64,000 bases of DNA from Halobaculum litoreum (lineage in GTDB: Archaea; Halobacteriota; Halobacteria; Halobacteriales; Haloferacaceae), in contig NZ_CP126156.1 in the NCBI RefSeq assembly GCF_030127125.1, forward strand, positions 2,713,112-2,777,111. Reading direction: 5' to 3'. The notes beneath the pieces were generated by a model. It worked only from the letters and a program-made list of their open reading frames with translations. It did no database searches and had not been told where the DNA came from. Shown here in pieces: positions 1-8,756 of this stretch (positions are counted from its first letter, which is position 1; each line of letters opens with the position of its first letter). The translations under genes and the position numbers were made by a program.

Positions 1-330
1 CACATCGCGCTGTCGCTGGCGCGCACCGAGTTGGAGATCGCCGCGGAGTACGCCGCCCTCGCCCCCGACCACCTCCGCGCGGAGTTCTTCCCGCGCATCG
101 AGGCGGAGTACGAGCGCGCCGTCGAGCTGGTTCGGGCGATCACCGGCCGCGAGGAACTGGTGCGCCGCGAGTGGCTCGGCGAGAGCCTCGAGCGCCGCAA
201 CCCGTACGTCGACCCGCTGAACCTCCTGCAGATCGACCTGCTGTCGCGCACGCACCTCACGGAGGCCGAGGAGCGCGCGCTCCGGCTCACGGTGAAGGGC
301 ATCGCCGCCGGGATGAAGAACACGGGGTAG
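1..330 (+). CDS. ppc: Phosphoenolpyruvate carboxylase, C-terminal end (partial)
   Basis: The reading frame is open from base 1 and ends at 328-330, so only the last 109 residues are inside the window. The tail carries the run RNPYVDPLNLLQIDLL and the terminus GIAAGMKNTG, both characteristic of the extreme C-terminus of PEP carboxylase, where the final residues contribute to the active site and inhibitor pocket. The enzyme makes oxaloacetate from PEP and bicarbonate to refill the TCA cycle. The 5' part lies upstream of the window, so start and regulation cannot be seen. Confidence 0.9.
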   Translation, partial: HIALSLARTELEIAAEYAALAPDHLRAEFFPRIEAEYERAVELVRAITGREELVRREWLGESLERRNPYVDPLNLLQIDLLSRTHLTEAEERALRLTVKGIAAGMKNTG

Positions 331-363
331 TCGCGCCGGCGGCCCGCCGGCGTGGCCGCGGCC

Positions 364-603
364 TCACCGTCCGAAGCCGTCGAGCGCGACCCGCACCGCG
401 TCGGCGCCGAACAGGACGACCGCGGCGGCGACCACCACGACCCCGAGCGCCGTCCACAGCGCCGCCGGCGGCGCCGCCACCGTCGCGACCCGGACGAGCG
501 CGCCGCCCAACACCGCGAACAGCACCGCGACCGCCAGTAGCTGCCGGGCACCGGGCCCGACGGCGTCGGTTCGTCCGTCGTCTCCGCTGGAGGATCGGAC
601 CAT
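364..603 (-). CDS. Small two-helix membrane protein, unknown function
   Basis: This encodes 79 residues with a charged N-terminus (about residues 1-20) followed by two hydrophobic segments (about 22-42 and 49-68) separated by a short A/P-rich turn. It is convergent with ppc, with a 33-bp gap. The frame has high G/C at third positions, as real haloarchaeal genes do, while the overlapping plus-strand frames are arginine-rich shadows. No family is recognised; it is a typical small haloarchaeal membrane protein. Confidence 0.6.
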   Translation of the reverse strand: MVRSSSGDDGRTDAVGPGARQLLAVAVLFAVLGGALVRVATVAAPPAALWTALGVVVVAAAVVLFGADAVRVALDGFGR

Positions 604-678
604 CGTACCCGGAGGGACGGCTCCGACGGGGATAACTATCGGCCTTGTCCGGAGTGAAAGTAATACGCGTCGTCGGCG

Positions 679-1484
679 TCAGGCCTCGGCGTCGTTCCAC
701 GGCGCCGCCTCGAAGTCGACGATGCGGTGCTCCCGGCGCACGGCGTCGATCGTCGCGACCTCGTCGGCGGTCAGCTCCAGTTCCGTCGCGGCGAGGTTGT
801 CGCGGATGTGGGCCGCGCTCGTCGCCTTCGGGATGGCGGCGAGTTCGTCGTGGGCGAGCAGCCACGCGATCGACACCTGCGCCGGCGTGGCGTCGTGGGC
901 GTCGGCGATGGCGACGATCTCGTCGATCTCGGCGACCCGGTTGCGCGCGATGGGGCAGTAGGCGACCAGCCAGTGGCCGTCCTCGCGGGCGTACTCGCGC
1001 AGCTCGCGCTGCTGGAGCATCGGGTGACACTCCACTTGGTGGGCGAAGACGTCGACGTCGAGGTGCTCGCGCGCCTCGTCCAGTTGGTCCGGCCGGAAGT
1101 TCGAGAGGCCGACGCGGTCGACGGTGCCCTCGGCGACGAGGTCGTTCAGCGCGCGGGCGGTCTCGGGCGCGTCGTAGCTGTCGATCGGCCAGTGGACGTA
1201 CAACAGGTCGATCGAGTCGACCCCGAGGCGAGCGGCCGACTCGTGGGCCGTCGCGTACGCGTCGTCGTAGCCGAGGTTGTCCGTCTTGAGCTTCGTCGCG
1301 ACGAACAGGTCCGCCGGGTCGCGGCCGGCGGCCTCGATGCCCTCGCGGACGAGCGCCTCGTTCTGGTACCCCTGTGCGGTGTCGATGCAGTCGTAGCCGG
1401 CCTCGACGGCCGTGGCGACGCTCTCGACGCACTGCGGGCCGGTGGCTCGTACGTCCCGAGACCGAAGCGGGTGAACTCGGACAT
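679..1484 (-). CDS. Aldo/keto reductase, one frameshift
   Basis: The gene runs from ATG at 1482-1484 to TGA at 679-681, about 268 residues after correction. The family tetrad is visible: Asp and Tyr in CIDTAQGYQNE, Lys in VATKLK, His in YVHWP. The C-terminal half has the NADPH-binding features SNF and IPKATS. The N-terminus (MSEFTRFGLGTYEP) and the rest (QCVESVATAVEAGYD) lie in different frames. One base is missing near 1441 in a CC/GGCC stretch, which would restore T-G-P-Q-C. It probably reduces small aldehydes or ketones with NADPH; the substrate is unknown. Whether the frameshift is biological or a sequencing indel cannot be told here, but similar lesions recur across the window. Confidence 0.85.
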
Positions 1485-1703
1485 ACGCGGCCGGTGCCGC
1501 GCGGCGACCCTCAAGCCGTCGGTGTCGGCGCGGCGCGCGCGACGGATCGCCGCGGCGCCGACCGCCCGCGGCGCGCCCCGACCCCGTACCCGTGCGGCCC
1601 CGATTCTCGACCGGCGAGAATCACGGGCCGGGTGAAAGCGGTCCGTAATAACGGTTCGTGCTAACACTTATCACGACGAGTCGGCACTTCAACTCCGTAC
1701 AGC
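1485..1703. promoter_or_regulatory. Divergent promoter region between aldo/keto reductase and 123-aa protein
   Basis: This 219-bp intergenic region separates two divergent genes. Towards the plus-strand gene an AT-rich stretch around 1660-1675 (taacacttatcac) offers a TATA-like element about 30-40 bp upstream of ATG 1704. No strong inverted repeat was seen. The part near the reductase is GC-rich and without an obvious TATA element. Confidence 0.35.
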
Positions 1704-2075
1704 ATGTTCGAACGGTTCTCACACGGCTACTACCTGGGCGAGATGTACGTCCAGCCGAGAGCGGACGCCGCGGCGGCGATCAAGCGAGCGGACCACGAGC
1801 GGGTGAACGAACAGCTCTACGCGGACGAGTCGGGGATCTCCCGACTCGACAACCCGCTCGTGATGAAGGTCGGCACCAAGCACTTCCCGGTCGTCGGCGA
1901 CGACGACGTGCCCGCCGGGACGCTCGCGCTCCCGGAGACGGCGGTGCCCGACGACCTCAAGCTCCGCCTCCCCGGTCGCAGCGAGGTGTTCCTCGCGAAC
2001 GCCGAACGCGCCCGCGACCTCATCCGCTACACGGGGTGGGAGGGGGACACCGGCGACCCCGCCGAGTACGCCTGA
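1704..2075 (+). CDS. Conserved haloarchaeal protein, 123 aa, unknown function
   Basis: This is a soluble 123-residue protein starting MFERFSHGYYLGEMYV and rich in Asp and Glu. It resembles a small haloarchaeal family of unknown function (possibly the one catalogued as DUF5802; recalled from memory, not checked). No membrane segment, metal-binding cluster or catalytic motif is visible. A TATA-like element lies about 35 bp upstream, and the downstream gene starts 69 bp later on the same strand. Confidence 0.75.
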   Translation: MFERFSHGYYLGEMYVQPRADAAAAIKRADHERVNEQLYADESGISRLDNPLVMKVGTKHFPVVGDDDVPAGTLALPETAVPDDLKLRLPGRSEVFLANAERARDLIRYTGWEGDTGDPAEYA

Positions 2076-2144
2076 CCGGGGACGGCGCCCGCGCCGGGCC
2101 GCCGATCCCGTCCGTTTTTGTCGCTCCCACGCCCCCGGTAGCCC

Positions 2145-3047
2145 ATGCTCGACAGACTCCTCGGCCGCGCCTCGCTCAAGGAGCGCATCGCCGAGTTGGA
2201 GCGGGAGCGCGACGACGCCGTCGCGCGGATGGAGGCCGAGGAGGAGCGCCGCGGCGAGGCCGCCCGCAAGCGGCAGGCGGCGGAGAAGCGCGTCAACGAG
2301 CTGGAGACGCGCGTCACCGAGTTGGAGGACCGGCTGGAGCGCGCGGAGGCGACCGACGACGCCCCGCCGGAGTTCCGCGGGACGGAGACGCTGCGCCCGG
2401 GCCGCCGCGACGAGGTGCTCGCCAGACTCCGGAGCGTCGAGACGGCGCCGGAGGGCGCGCTGTCGGCGTTCGTCCCCGACGGCGGGGCGGTCCCGGAGGC
2501 CGTCGCCTCCTCGCTCGACGGCCGCGTGTCGCTCGTGCGCCGGGCGGCGCCGACGCTCGTGTACGTCGACGACGCGGGGCTGGTGGCGTGCGCGCTCGAC
2601 CCGCCGCTGGCCCCCGACCCGTTCTGCGAGTGGCGCGACGGCTTCCGCGTGGAGGAGTCGTGGTTCCGCCCCGCCGGGCGGTTCGCGTTCGGCCTCGCGC
2701 GCTCGGACACGTTCGCCGTCGGCGTGTACGAGGGCGACGAGCGCGTGGACCTGGCGACGGTCCGGACGGACGTGATGGACGAACACGACAAGGGCGGCTT
2801 CTCGCAGGCGCGCTACGAGCGCCTCCGCGAGGAACAGATCGACGAACACCTCGACGACTGTCGCGACGTGTTGGCGGACCTGCCGTCGGACCTCGACCGG
2901 GTGGTGCTGGTCGGGGAGCGCGGCGTCGTGAAGCGGCTGGCGGAGTACGCCGACCACACCGCCGGCAGCGACGCGACCGGGAAGCCGACGCGGGCGCTGG
3001 ACGACGCGTTCGACGACTTCTGGACGGCGACGTTGCGGTTGGTGTGA
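2145..3047 (+). CDS. Vms1/Ankzf1-type peptidyl-tRNA hydrolase-like protein
   Basis: This 300-residue protein starts with a long charged coiled coil (about residues 8-70, repeated ELE/ERE heptads). A C-terminal release-factor-like domain follows, with KGGFSQARYER at about residues 212-222. That motif matches the GGxxQ-like signature of the Vms1/Ankzf1/aRF1-related fold. Family members release nascent chains from tRNA on stalled ribosomes. The assignment rests on this motif plus the acidic alpha/beta domain; activity is inferred. It is convergent with the ATP-grasp gene, only 10 bp away. Confidence 0.75.
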   Translation: MLDRLLGRASLKERIAELERERDDAVARMEAEEERRGEAARKRQAAEKRVNELETRVTELEDRLERAEATDDAPPEFRGTETLRPGRRDEVLARLRSVETAPEGALSAFVPDGGAVPEAVASSLDGRVSLVRRAAPTLVYVDDAGLVACALDPPLAPDPFCEWRDGFRVEESWFRPAGRFAFGLARSDTFAVGVYEGDERVDLATVRTDVMDEHDKGGFSQARYERLREEQIDEHLDDCRDVLADLPSDLDRVVLVGERGVVKRLAEYADHTAGSDATGKPTRALDDAFDDFWTATLRLV

Positions 3048-3057
3048 GCCGCCCGGC

Positions 3058-4311
3058 TCAGCAGCTACAGTAGTACTCGCGGTCGGTGAACTCCCCGGTG
3101 AGGTACGTCACCGCGGGCCCGGGGTCGCTCGGGCGGTAGACGCCCGTGGTCAGGCCCCCCTCGCTCGCCTCGAACGCGCCCGACAGGAGGCTCGCCCAGT
3201 CGTCGTCACCCAGCACGTCCCAGAAGGCGTCGTCGGTGAGACAGCGTTCGAGGTAGCCCGGGAGGTACACCCAGCGCGCGTCGCGGGGGCCGTCCTCGCG
3301 GGCCGCCGCCTCGTACGCGACGCCTGTGGCGTCGGCGTACGCCGCCATCGGGAGGTTCGCGCCGGCGGCGACGGGCATCGAGATCCACTTCCACGGGCGC
3401 GTGTTCACGTCGAGGAGGACGTACTCCTCGCGGTCGGCGTCGTACACGAACTCCGACTCGCTGATCCCGTGGTAGCCCGTCTCCTCCAAGACTGTGAGGG
3501 CGTGCTCGCGGACTGCCGGCTCCTCGACGCGCTCGACCAGACAGGAAGCCCCGAACTCGGGGTAGCGGACCGCGGCGTTGCCGACGACCGCGAGCGGCTC
3601 GCGGTCGGCACCCTCGGGCGGCACGTAGCTCGCGAGCGACGTGTCGGCGCCGACCTCGACGTTCACCTTCTCCTGTGCGAGCACGGTCGCGCCGTACTCG
3701 CGCGCCTCCGCGACGACCTCGTCGAACTCCGCGCGGTCGGCGACCTCGATGACGTTCGTCCCGAACGCCTCCTCGAACTTCCGCTTGTGGGCGGGCTTGA
3801 CGACGAACGGGAACCCGAGCGCCGCGCACACCTCGTCGGCCGGGGTCTCCCCCACCTCGTACGTCTCGGGGTACGGCACCCCGAGTTCCTCGCACAGCGC
3901 GTAGAGGTTCGCCTTGTCGAGCACGCGCTCAACGCCGGCGAGGTCCGAGAAGGGGAGGCGCACGCCCGCGGGCTCCGTCTCGGCGAACCCGCGCACCCAC
4001 TCGTCCATGCAGGCGAACGCGACCGGGTCGTGGTCGACGGCGTCGGCGATGCGCTCCACGTCCGCGCGGAAGCCGTCGGCGTCGTCGAGGGGGTAGGTGA
4101 CGCGTCCGGCGTAGTCGACGGCGTCGGAGGGGGGCGCGAGCCCGGAGTCGACGCGGTCGAGCGCGATCACGGGCACGTCGTGGGCGGCGAGCGCGCGGGC
4201 GACGCTCACCCCGGTGACGTGGGCGTTGGCGACGAGCGCCGGCGGCCGGTCGAACGCGGCGTCGGCGAGCGCGGCCACCAGCCCGTCGGTGTCGTGGAAG
4301 GTGTCGGCCAT
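3058..4311 (-). CDS. ATP-grasp family carboxylate-amine ligase-like protein
   Basis: This encodes 417 residues starting MADTFHDTDGLVAAL; the open frame extends further upstream but there it overlaps the convincing 4474 gene, so ATG 4309-4311 was chosen. The central ATP-grasp fold is visible: FPFVVKPAHKRKFEEAFG at about residue 165 (nucleotide Lys), then an acidic metal-binding strand ending LLDVNTRPWKW at about 305-315 (D-N-R pattern). ATP-grasp enzymes join a carboxylate to an amine or thiol through an acylphosphate. The substrate is not predictable. The unusual C-terminus ends EYYCSC. Confidence 0.8.
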   Translation of the reverse strand: MADTFHDTDGLVAALADAAFDRPPALVANAHVTGVSVARALAAHDVPVIALDRVDSGLAPPSDAVDYAGRVTYPLDDADGFRADVERIADAVDHDPVAFACMDEWVRGFAETEPAGVRLPFSDLAGVERVLDKANLYALCEELGVPYPETYEVGETPADEVCAALGFPFVVKPAHKRKFEEAFGTNVIEVADRAEFDEVVAEAREYGATVLAQEKVNVEVGADTSLASYVPPEGADREPLAVVGNAAVRYPEFGASCLVERVEEPAVREHALTVLEETGYHGISESEFVYDADREEYVLLDVNTRPWKWISMPVAAGANLPMAAYADATGVAYEAAAREDGPRDARWVYLPGYLERCLTDDAFWDVLGDDDWASLLSGAFEASEGGLTTGVYRPSDPGPAVTYLTGEFTDREYYCSC

Positions 4312-4473
4312 GCGCGCTGCTTCGACCGGGGCGGCTAAAGGCTCCCGTTCGGCGGCGTCGACTGCCGGCGACGCGGACGCGGGGACGGGAGCGGGACGTT
4401 GCCGGGAGCCGGCGGCCGACGCGGATCGGCGCCGAGCGCGCCGTTTATCCGGCGTCCGGCCCTCCCCACGTCC

Positions 4474-5010
4474 ATGAGCGACACCGACGACGCGCCGGGC
4501 GAGTCCGCCCCCGAGGCGATCCCCGGCCGCCTCCGGAGCGCCGTCCGCGACCACGACGCCGTCGCCGACGCCCCGGAGGACGACGCACTGGTCGTCACCT
4601 CGACCCCGTTCGACGGCCGCATCGCGGCCGCGGAGGCCGACGACGGCCGCATCGAGTTCGCCGTCACCGTCACGGTCCCGACGCTCGCGGCCGTGGCCGC
4701 CGACGACGTCGCCGACGTGGTCGTCGACGGGTGGCTCGACACCTTCGAGCGCCGGATCGACGCCGTCGGCGACGTGACCGCCGCCGGCCACGACCTCGCG
4801 CCGACCGTCGAGCGCGACGGCGACAGCGTGATGGTCGCCGAGTCGATCCGCGACCTGAACGAGCGCCGCGGGCTGGACGACGCGGTCGCGCTCGTCGACT
4901 ACGTCGAGGGGACGTACGTGCAGGGGGTGATCCCCGGCTACGAGTACGGCGAGCCGGTGTCGGGGCTGATCAGCCGCGCCCGCGCCGCCGGCGGGAGCGA
5001 CGGCTACTGA
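4474..5010 (+). CDS. Conserved haloarchaeal protein, 178 aa, unknown function
   Basis: Starts MSDTDDAPGES at ATG 4474 and is very acidic, with no membrane segments. The middle has alternating hydrophobic strands (FAVTVTVPTLAAVAADDVA) and the C-terminal third contains GTYVQGVIPGYEYGEPV. It resembles a small family restricted to halophilic archaea; no function is known to me. It is divergent from the ATP-grasp gene, with 162 bp between starts, and convergent with the downstream Lrp-RAM/TrkA pair. Confidence 0.75.
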   Translation: MSDTDDAPGESAPEAIPGRLRSAVRDHDAVADAPEDDALVVTSTPFDGRIAAAEADDGRIEFAVTVTVPTLAAVAADDVADVVVDGWLDTFERRIDAVGDVTAAGHDLAPTVERDGDSVMVAESIRDLNERRGLDDAVALVDYVEGTYVQGVIPGYEYGEPVSGLISRARAAGGSDGY

Positions 5011-5064
5011 GTCGGCGAGCGCGAGAACGGGACCGGGTCGGCGAGTCGCCCGTGTCCGAACCGG

Positions 5065-5295
5065 TCACCCCATCGCGATGTACGTCTGCGTGTCCTCGAC
5101 GCCGGTGATCCCCTGGATGCCGTCGGCGGCGACGCGCTTCACGTCCGTGGGGGCCTCGACGTCCACCTTCACGACGAAGTCCATGTCGCCGGCGACGATG
5201 TGGACCTCGTCGACGCCCTCCAGCCCGAGGATCCCGTCGCGGATTCGGTCGGCGTCGCCTGAGGCGGCCTTCACCATCACGTAGGCGACGACCAT
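5065..5295 (-). CDS. Stand-alone Lrp/AsnC ligand-binding (RAM) domain protein
   Basis: This 76-residue protein starts MVVAYVMVKAASGDADRIRD and has the complete beta-alpha-beta-beta-alpha-beta RAM pattern, with GVDEVHIVAGDMDFVVKVD in the middle. There is no DNA-binding helix-turn-helix. Such domains oligomerise and bind amino acids or other small effectors. It lies immediately downstream of trkA (ATG of this gene at 5293-5295, trkA stop at 5296-5298), so the two are co-transcribed. It probably modulates the TrkA protein or another partner; that role is inferred. Confidence 0.88.
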   Translation of the reverse strand: MVVAYVMVKAASGDADRIRDGILGLEGVDEVHIVAGDMDFVVKVDVEAPTDVKRVAADGIQGITGVEDTQTYIAMG

Positions 5296-6000
5296 TCAGG
5301 CCCCACCCCCCGTTCCCGCGGCGGACGCGAGCGTCCCCGCGGGGTCGTCGCCCACGAGCAGTTGGCGCACGTCGTCGAGCACCTCGAAGTCCGCGAGGAC
5401 GGCGACGCGGTCGCCCGCCTCCAGCGAGTCGTCCGGGAACGGGATCCGCATCGGCTGGTCGCGCTTGCCGAACGCGAGCAGGCGCGCCTGCGAGGGGAGC
5501 CGGACCTCGCTGAGGGTGTAGCCGCGCATCGGGGACTCGTCGGTGATGGTGAACAACAGCACCTGGAGGTTCTCGGCGATGTCGGCGATCGCGCGGATGT
5601 TCCCGCCGAGCAGCGCGTTCTTGGCGCCGATCGCGCCGAGGCGCTCGGGGTAGACGACCTCGTCGACCTCGTCGGCGTACTTCTGGTAGATCTCCTCGCG
5701 GTAGTCCTCGTCGATACGCATCACGGTGCGGCAGCCGTGGTGGTTCGCGATCATGCACGCCGCGAAGTTCACGTTCAGGTCGCCCGTGAGCGCGCCGACC
5801 GCGTCCGCTCGCTCGACGGCCGCCTTCGCCAACACGTCCTCGTGGGAGCCGTCGCCCTCGACGACGCTGAACCCCGCGTTCCGGGCTCGGCTCGCGCGGT
5901 CCGGGTCGCGCTCGACGACGGTCACGTCGTGACCCTCCTCGCGGAGCACCCGCGCCGTGCGTAGCCCGACACGTCCCGCACCGATGACGATGAAGCGCAT
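5296..6000 (-). CDS. trkA: TrkA-type K+ channel/transporter regulatory subunit
   Basis: This is a 234-residue peripheral subunit. An N-terminal Rossmann RCK domain starts VIGAGRVGLRTARVL (GxGxxG at about residues 7-12), followed by VVERD, the acidic residue that binds the NAD(H) ribose. The C-terminal RCK_C/TrkA-C domain (about 140-215) contains SPMRGYTLSEVRLP and the terminal strand GDRVAVLADFEVL. It binds nucleotides and gates a Trk or Ktr type potassium transporter, central to the salt-in strategy of haloarchaea. No transporter subunit is adjacent. It shares a divergent promoter with the second RAM-domain gene at 6084. Confidence 0.9.
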   Translation of the reverse strand: MRFIVIGAGRVGLRTARVLREEGHDVTVVERDPDRASRARNAGFSVVEGDGSHEDVLAKAAVERADAVGALTGDLNVNFAACMIANHHGCRTVMRIDEDYREEIYQKYADEVDEVVYPERLGAIGAKNALLGGNIRAIADIAENLQVLLFTITDESPMRGYTLSEVRLPSQARLLAFGKRDQPMRIPFPDDSLEAGDRVAVLADFEVLDDVRQLLVGDDPAGTLASAAGTGGGA

Positions 6001-6083
6001 GTGCTACCAATTGGCATGGGAGAATATAACGGTACCTCCGTCCGGAGCAAGGGTTTTGTGCTTGCTACTCGTTGGCATACGTC
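6001..6083. promoter_or_regulatory. Divergent promoter between trkA and RAM-domain gene
   Basis: This is an 83-bp AT-rich gap between divergent starts. The heptamer ttggcat occurs twice in the same orientation, at 6011-6017 and 6073-6079, close to each gene start, and gaatataac in the middle can serve as TATA element. The repeated heptamer could be a shared operator half-site; this is only a pattern observation. Confidence 0.35.
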
Positions 6084-6320
6084 ATGGTTCACGCGTTCGT
6101 GATGGTGAAGGTGGGCGGGGACGCGGACACGCCGGGCGTCGCGGACACCATCTCGGGGATCGAGACGGTGACGGAGGCGCACGTCGTCGCCGGCGACTTC
6201 GACGTCGTCGCGGAGGTGGACGCGCCGGACATGTACACCGTCCTCGACACCGTCGCCGACGCGGTCCGCGGCGTCGAGGGCGTCACCGACACCCGGACGT
6301 ACGTGTCGATGACCGCCTGA
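6084..6320 (+). CDS. Second stand-alone Lrp/AsnC RAM domain protein
   Basis: This 78-residue protein (ATG 6084; an in-frame TTG at 6072 is less likely) has the same fold as the protein at 5065-5295. The two share the core pattern HIVAGDMDFVVKVD / HVVAGDFDVVAEVD and the terminus TQTYIAMG / TRTYVSMTA. It lacks a helix-turn-helix. With its paralogue it brackets trkA, one co-transcribed and one divergent, which suggests a shared effector-sensing role in potassium homeostasis. Confidence 0.87.
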   Translation: MVHAFVMVKVGGDADTPGVADTISGIETVTEAHVVAGDFDVVAEVDAPDMYTVLDTVADAVRGVEGVTDTRTYVSMTA

Positions 6321-6345
6321 GGCGGCGGGGGCCGGCCGCCCCGCG

Positions 6346-7407
6346 CTACCGCTCCAACTCGTACGTCTCGGGGTGCTCGTCGGCGACCCGCCGGGCCGCC
6401 TCGCGCTGGCGCCGGACGTCCGCCGGGAGCGACTCGGACAGGGAGTCGAACATCTCCTCGGGCTCGGGGCGGGGGACGTCCTCGGCCGTCTCGACGGCGT
6501 CGGCCAACTCCTCGTTCGCGTCCTCCGTGGCGGCCTCGAGGAAGTCGCCGTCGACGACCCCCTGTGCCTCGCACCACTCGGCGAAGCGGTCCAGCGGGTC
6601 GCGCAGGCGCCACTCGGGGAGGTCCGGCTCGCCGTCGCGGTACTGGCTCGGGTCGTCGGCGGTGGTGTGGGCGCCGCGGCGGTAGGTGAGCGCCTCCACG
6701 AGCACCGGCTCGCCGTCGCGGGCGCTGGCGAGCGCGTCCGCGACGACCGCGCGGACGGCCAGCGGGTCGTTGCCGTCCACCTGCACGCCGTCGATGCCGT
6801 AGGCGTCGGCCTTGATCGCGATGGAGTCGCTGGCGGTCTGGCGCTCGCGGGGCAACGAGATGGCCCAGCCGTTGTTCTCACAGAAGAACACGGTCGGCGC
6901 GTCGAACACGCCCGCGAAGTTCAGCCCCTCGTGGAAGTCGCCCTCGGAGGTGGCGCCGTCGCCGAAGCAGACGAGCGCGGCCCAGTCCTCGTCGGCGTAG
7001 TTCGCCGCCATCCCCGCGCCGGCGGCGTGGGGGATCTGGCTGGCGATGGGGACCGCCTGCGGGAAGACGGGCACGTCGTGGTCGGAGTGGTACTCCGCGA
7101 ACCCGCGGCGAAAGAGGAGGATGTCGCTCATCGGGACGCCGCGGGCGATCTGGAGGGCGTTCGAGCGGTAGGTGGGGAACAGGTGGTCGTCGTCGCGCAT
7201 CGCGTGGGCGGCGCCGACCTGCGCGGCCTCCTGCCCCTCGTACGGCGGGTAGCCGCTCATCCAGCCGCGGCGCTGGAGGGCGAGCGCGCGCTCGTCGAAC
7301 CGGCGGGTGCGTACGATGTCCCGCAGCGCCGCCCGCGCGTCGTCGGCGTCGAAGCGGGTGTCGTCGAGGTCGCGCTCCCCGACGATCCGCGTCACGTCGT
7401 CGCTCAT
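6346..7407 (-). CDS. 2-oxoacid (pyruvate-type) dehydrogenase E1 component, alpha subunit
   Basis: This 353-residue protein starts at ATG 7405-7407 (MSDDVTRIVGERDL); a longer start 21 bp upstream has no advantage. The thiamine diphosphate/Mg motif is clear: GDGATSEGDFHEGLNF at about residue 149 and FFCENN about 25 residues later. The region RRGWMSGYPPYEGQEAA matches E1 alpha substrate-channel sequence. E1 alpha/beta decarboxylates a 2-oxoacid and passes the acyl group to E2 lipoate. The beta subunit, E2 and E3 genes are not adjacent, so this is an isolated paralogue and its substrate (pyruvate or branched-chain oxoacid) is uncertain. Confidence 0.88.
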   Translation of the reverse strand: MSDDVTRIVGERDLDDTRFDADDARAALRDIVRTRRFDERALALQRRGWMSGYPPYEGQEAAQVGAAHAMRDDDHLFPTYRSNALQIARGVPMSDILLFRRGFAEYHSDHDVPVFPQAVPIASQIPHAAGAGMAANYADEDWAALVCFGDGATSEGDFHEGLNFAGVFDAPTVFFCENNGWAISLPRERQTASDSIAIKADAYGIDGVQVDGNDPLAVRAVVADALASARDGEPVLVEALTYRRGAHTTADDPSQYRDGEPDLPEWRLRDPLDRFAEWCEAQGVVDGDFLEAATEDANEELADAVETAEDVPRPEPEEMFDSLSESLPADVRRQREAARRVADEHPETYELER

Positions 7408-7538
7408 GGCTCGCCACTCCCGTCGCATCCGGCATAAATTGCGGCGGGACGCCGACGGCGCGTCCGTCCGGGCCCCGGCCCGGCGGTCCCCGTCGCCGCA
7501 CCCGACAGGCCAAAGAGCGCCCGACCCCTACGCCGGGT

Positions 7539-7853
7539 ATGGTCTCGGCGCTCGCGCTCGTGCTCACCCTCGTCGCCCTCGCGGTGAACACGCTCGTCGT
7601 CGCGGTGCTGTCGCGCTTCTTCCGGATCCGGCTCAAGACGCAGTGGGGATGGGTCGTGTACACCCTGCTCGTCTCGCCGGTGGTGTTGCTGATCCTCGGA
7701 CTGATCCAGGGCACCGTCATCCCGCCGCTGTTCGAGGGCGCCGCGGGGCTGTTCCTCGCGGTGTTCGTCGCCGTCCCGCTCGCGCTCGGGTTCACCATCG
7801 ACCTGCTGTACGTGCCGCCGCCCGAGGAGTACGACCTGCCGGCGGCGGAGTAG
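7539..7853 (+). CDS. Small membrane protein, three helices, unknown function
   Basis: This 104-residue protein is mostly hydrophobic. Three membrane segments fall at about residues 3-26, 40-62 and 67-90, with a basic loop FRIRLKTQWGW between the first two and an acidic tail PPPEEYDLPAAE. It is convergent with the lipoprotein gene, 3 bp away, and divergent from the E1 alpha gene. It looks like a conserved haloarchaeal membrane protein but I recognise no named family. Confidence 0.7.
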   Translation: MVSALALVLTLVALAVNTLVVAVLSRFFRIRLKTQWGWVVYTLLVSPVVLLILGLIQGTVIPPLFEGAAGLFLAVFVAVPLALGFTIDLLYVPPPEEYDLPAAE

Positions 7854-7856
7854 CCG

Positions 7857-8753
7857 TCAGTCGCCGCCGAGCGCGCTCCCGAGGCCGGCCGGTTCGCTCT
7901 CGCCGTCGGCGGTGTCGGGGTCGCCGACCGCCGACGCGTTCCGGTCGTCGACCCACGGCGGCGGCGCGGCCGCCGACCCGCCCACCTCGGCGCGGAACCG
8001 TTCGGTCGTCGTCGCCGTGAGCGAGCTCCCGTCGTCGGCGTCGTACGTCGCCGTGAACCGCAGGTCGTACGCCAGCACCACCCCCGCCTCGGTGACGGTC
8101 GCGTTCAGGCGGTAGTCGCGCAGCGGCGGCCCGCGGCGGCGGTCGAGCTCCTCGTGGTCGGCGCGGACGACGTACAGCGTCTCGCCGTCGACGGTCCGCG
8201 TGTCGACGAGCCGGGCGTTCGTCCCGACGACCGCGCCGAACACGGAGTCCTCGCCGGTGTCGTCGGCGCCGGCGATCGTCGGCGGCTCGCCGCGGATCCG
8301 GCGGACCGTGACATTACCGTCGCCGTCGACCGAGCGCGTCGCGGTCACCGTCCCGTTGGTCCAGAACTCGAAGACGGGGAACGGCGAGACGAACTGGTCG
8401 GGGAGGCCGCCGCTCTCGTTCACGCGGTAGCGGAGCCGGGGGCCGGCCGACTCGATGCGGATCGCGGTCGTCGAGACGGTCGTGCCGTTCGCGTCGACGA
8501 CGGCGCGTTCGACCCGGACCGTCGAGTTGACCCGGTCGAGCACCCGGTCGTGGTTGCCCGCGAGGACGCGCGCGTCGACGCCGTCGGGGCCGACGCCCGG
8601 CGGGTACGTTGGCGCGGGCGTCGCGGTCGGCGTGGTCGTCGGCGTCGTGGCGAGCGCGGGGTTGATCGTCCGCTCCCCGCCGTCGCCCCCGGCGCCGCAG
8701 CCGGCGGTCACGAGCGCGACGGCGACGGCGACGACGACGAGCGGGCGGAACAC
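7857..8753 (-). CDS. Secreted lipoprotein, paralogue A
   Basis: This 298-residue protein has a short signal peptide and a lipobox, VTAGCGAG, with Cys at about residue 19. A low-complexity T/P linker (TTPTTTPTATPAPTYPP) follows, then a beta-rich domain. After lipid modification it should be anchored on the outer face of the membrane. The domain pattern (long antiparallel strands with TxxTxRF repeats) is seen in haloarchaeal lipoproteins of unknown function. It lies directly downstream of a paralogue (8757-9634) sharing RTVNPALAETPT-like linker, GVxxDGVD and the C-terminal PPWV motif. Ligand and function are unknown. Confidence 0.78.
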   Translation of the reverse strand: MFRPLVVVAVAVALVTAGCGAGGDGGERTINPALATTPTTTPTATPAPTYPPGVGPDGVDARVLAGNHDRVLDRVNSTVRVERAVVDANGTTVSTTAIRIESAGPRLRYRVNESGGLPDQFVSPFPVFEFWTNGTVTATRSVDGDGNVTVRRIRGEPPTIAGADDTGEDSVFGAVVGTNARLVDTRTVDGETLYVVRADHEELDRRRGPPLRDYRLNATVTEAGVVLAYDLRFTATYDADDGSSLTATTTERFRAEVGGSAAAPPPWVDDRNASAVGDPDTADGESEPAGLGSALGGD

Positions 8754-8756
8754 ACC

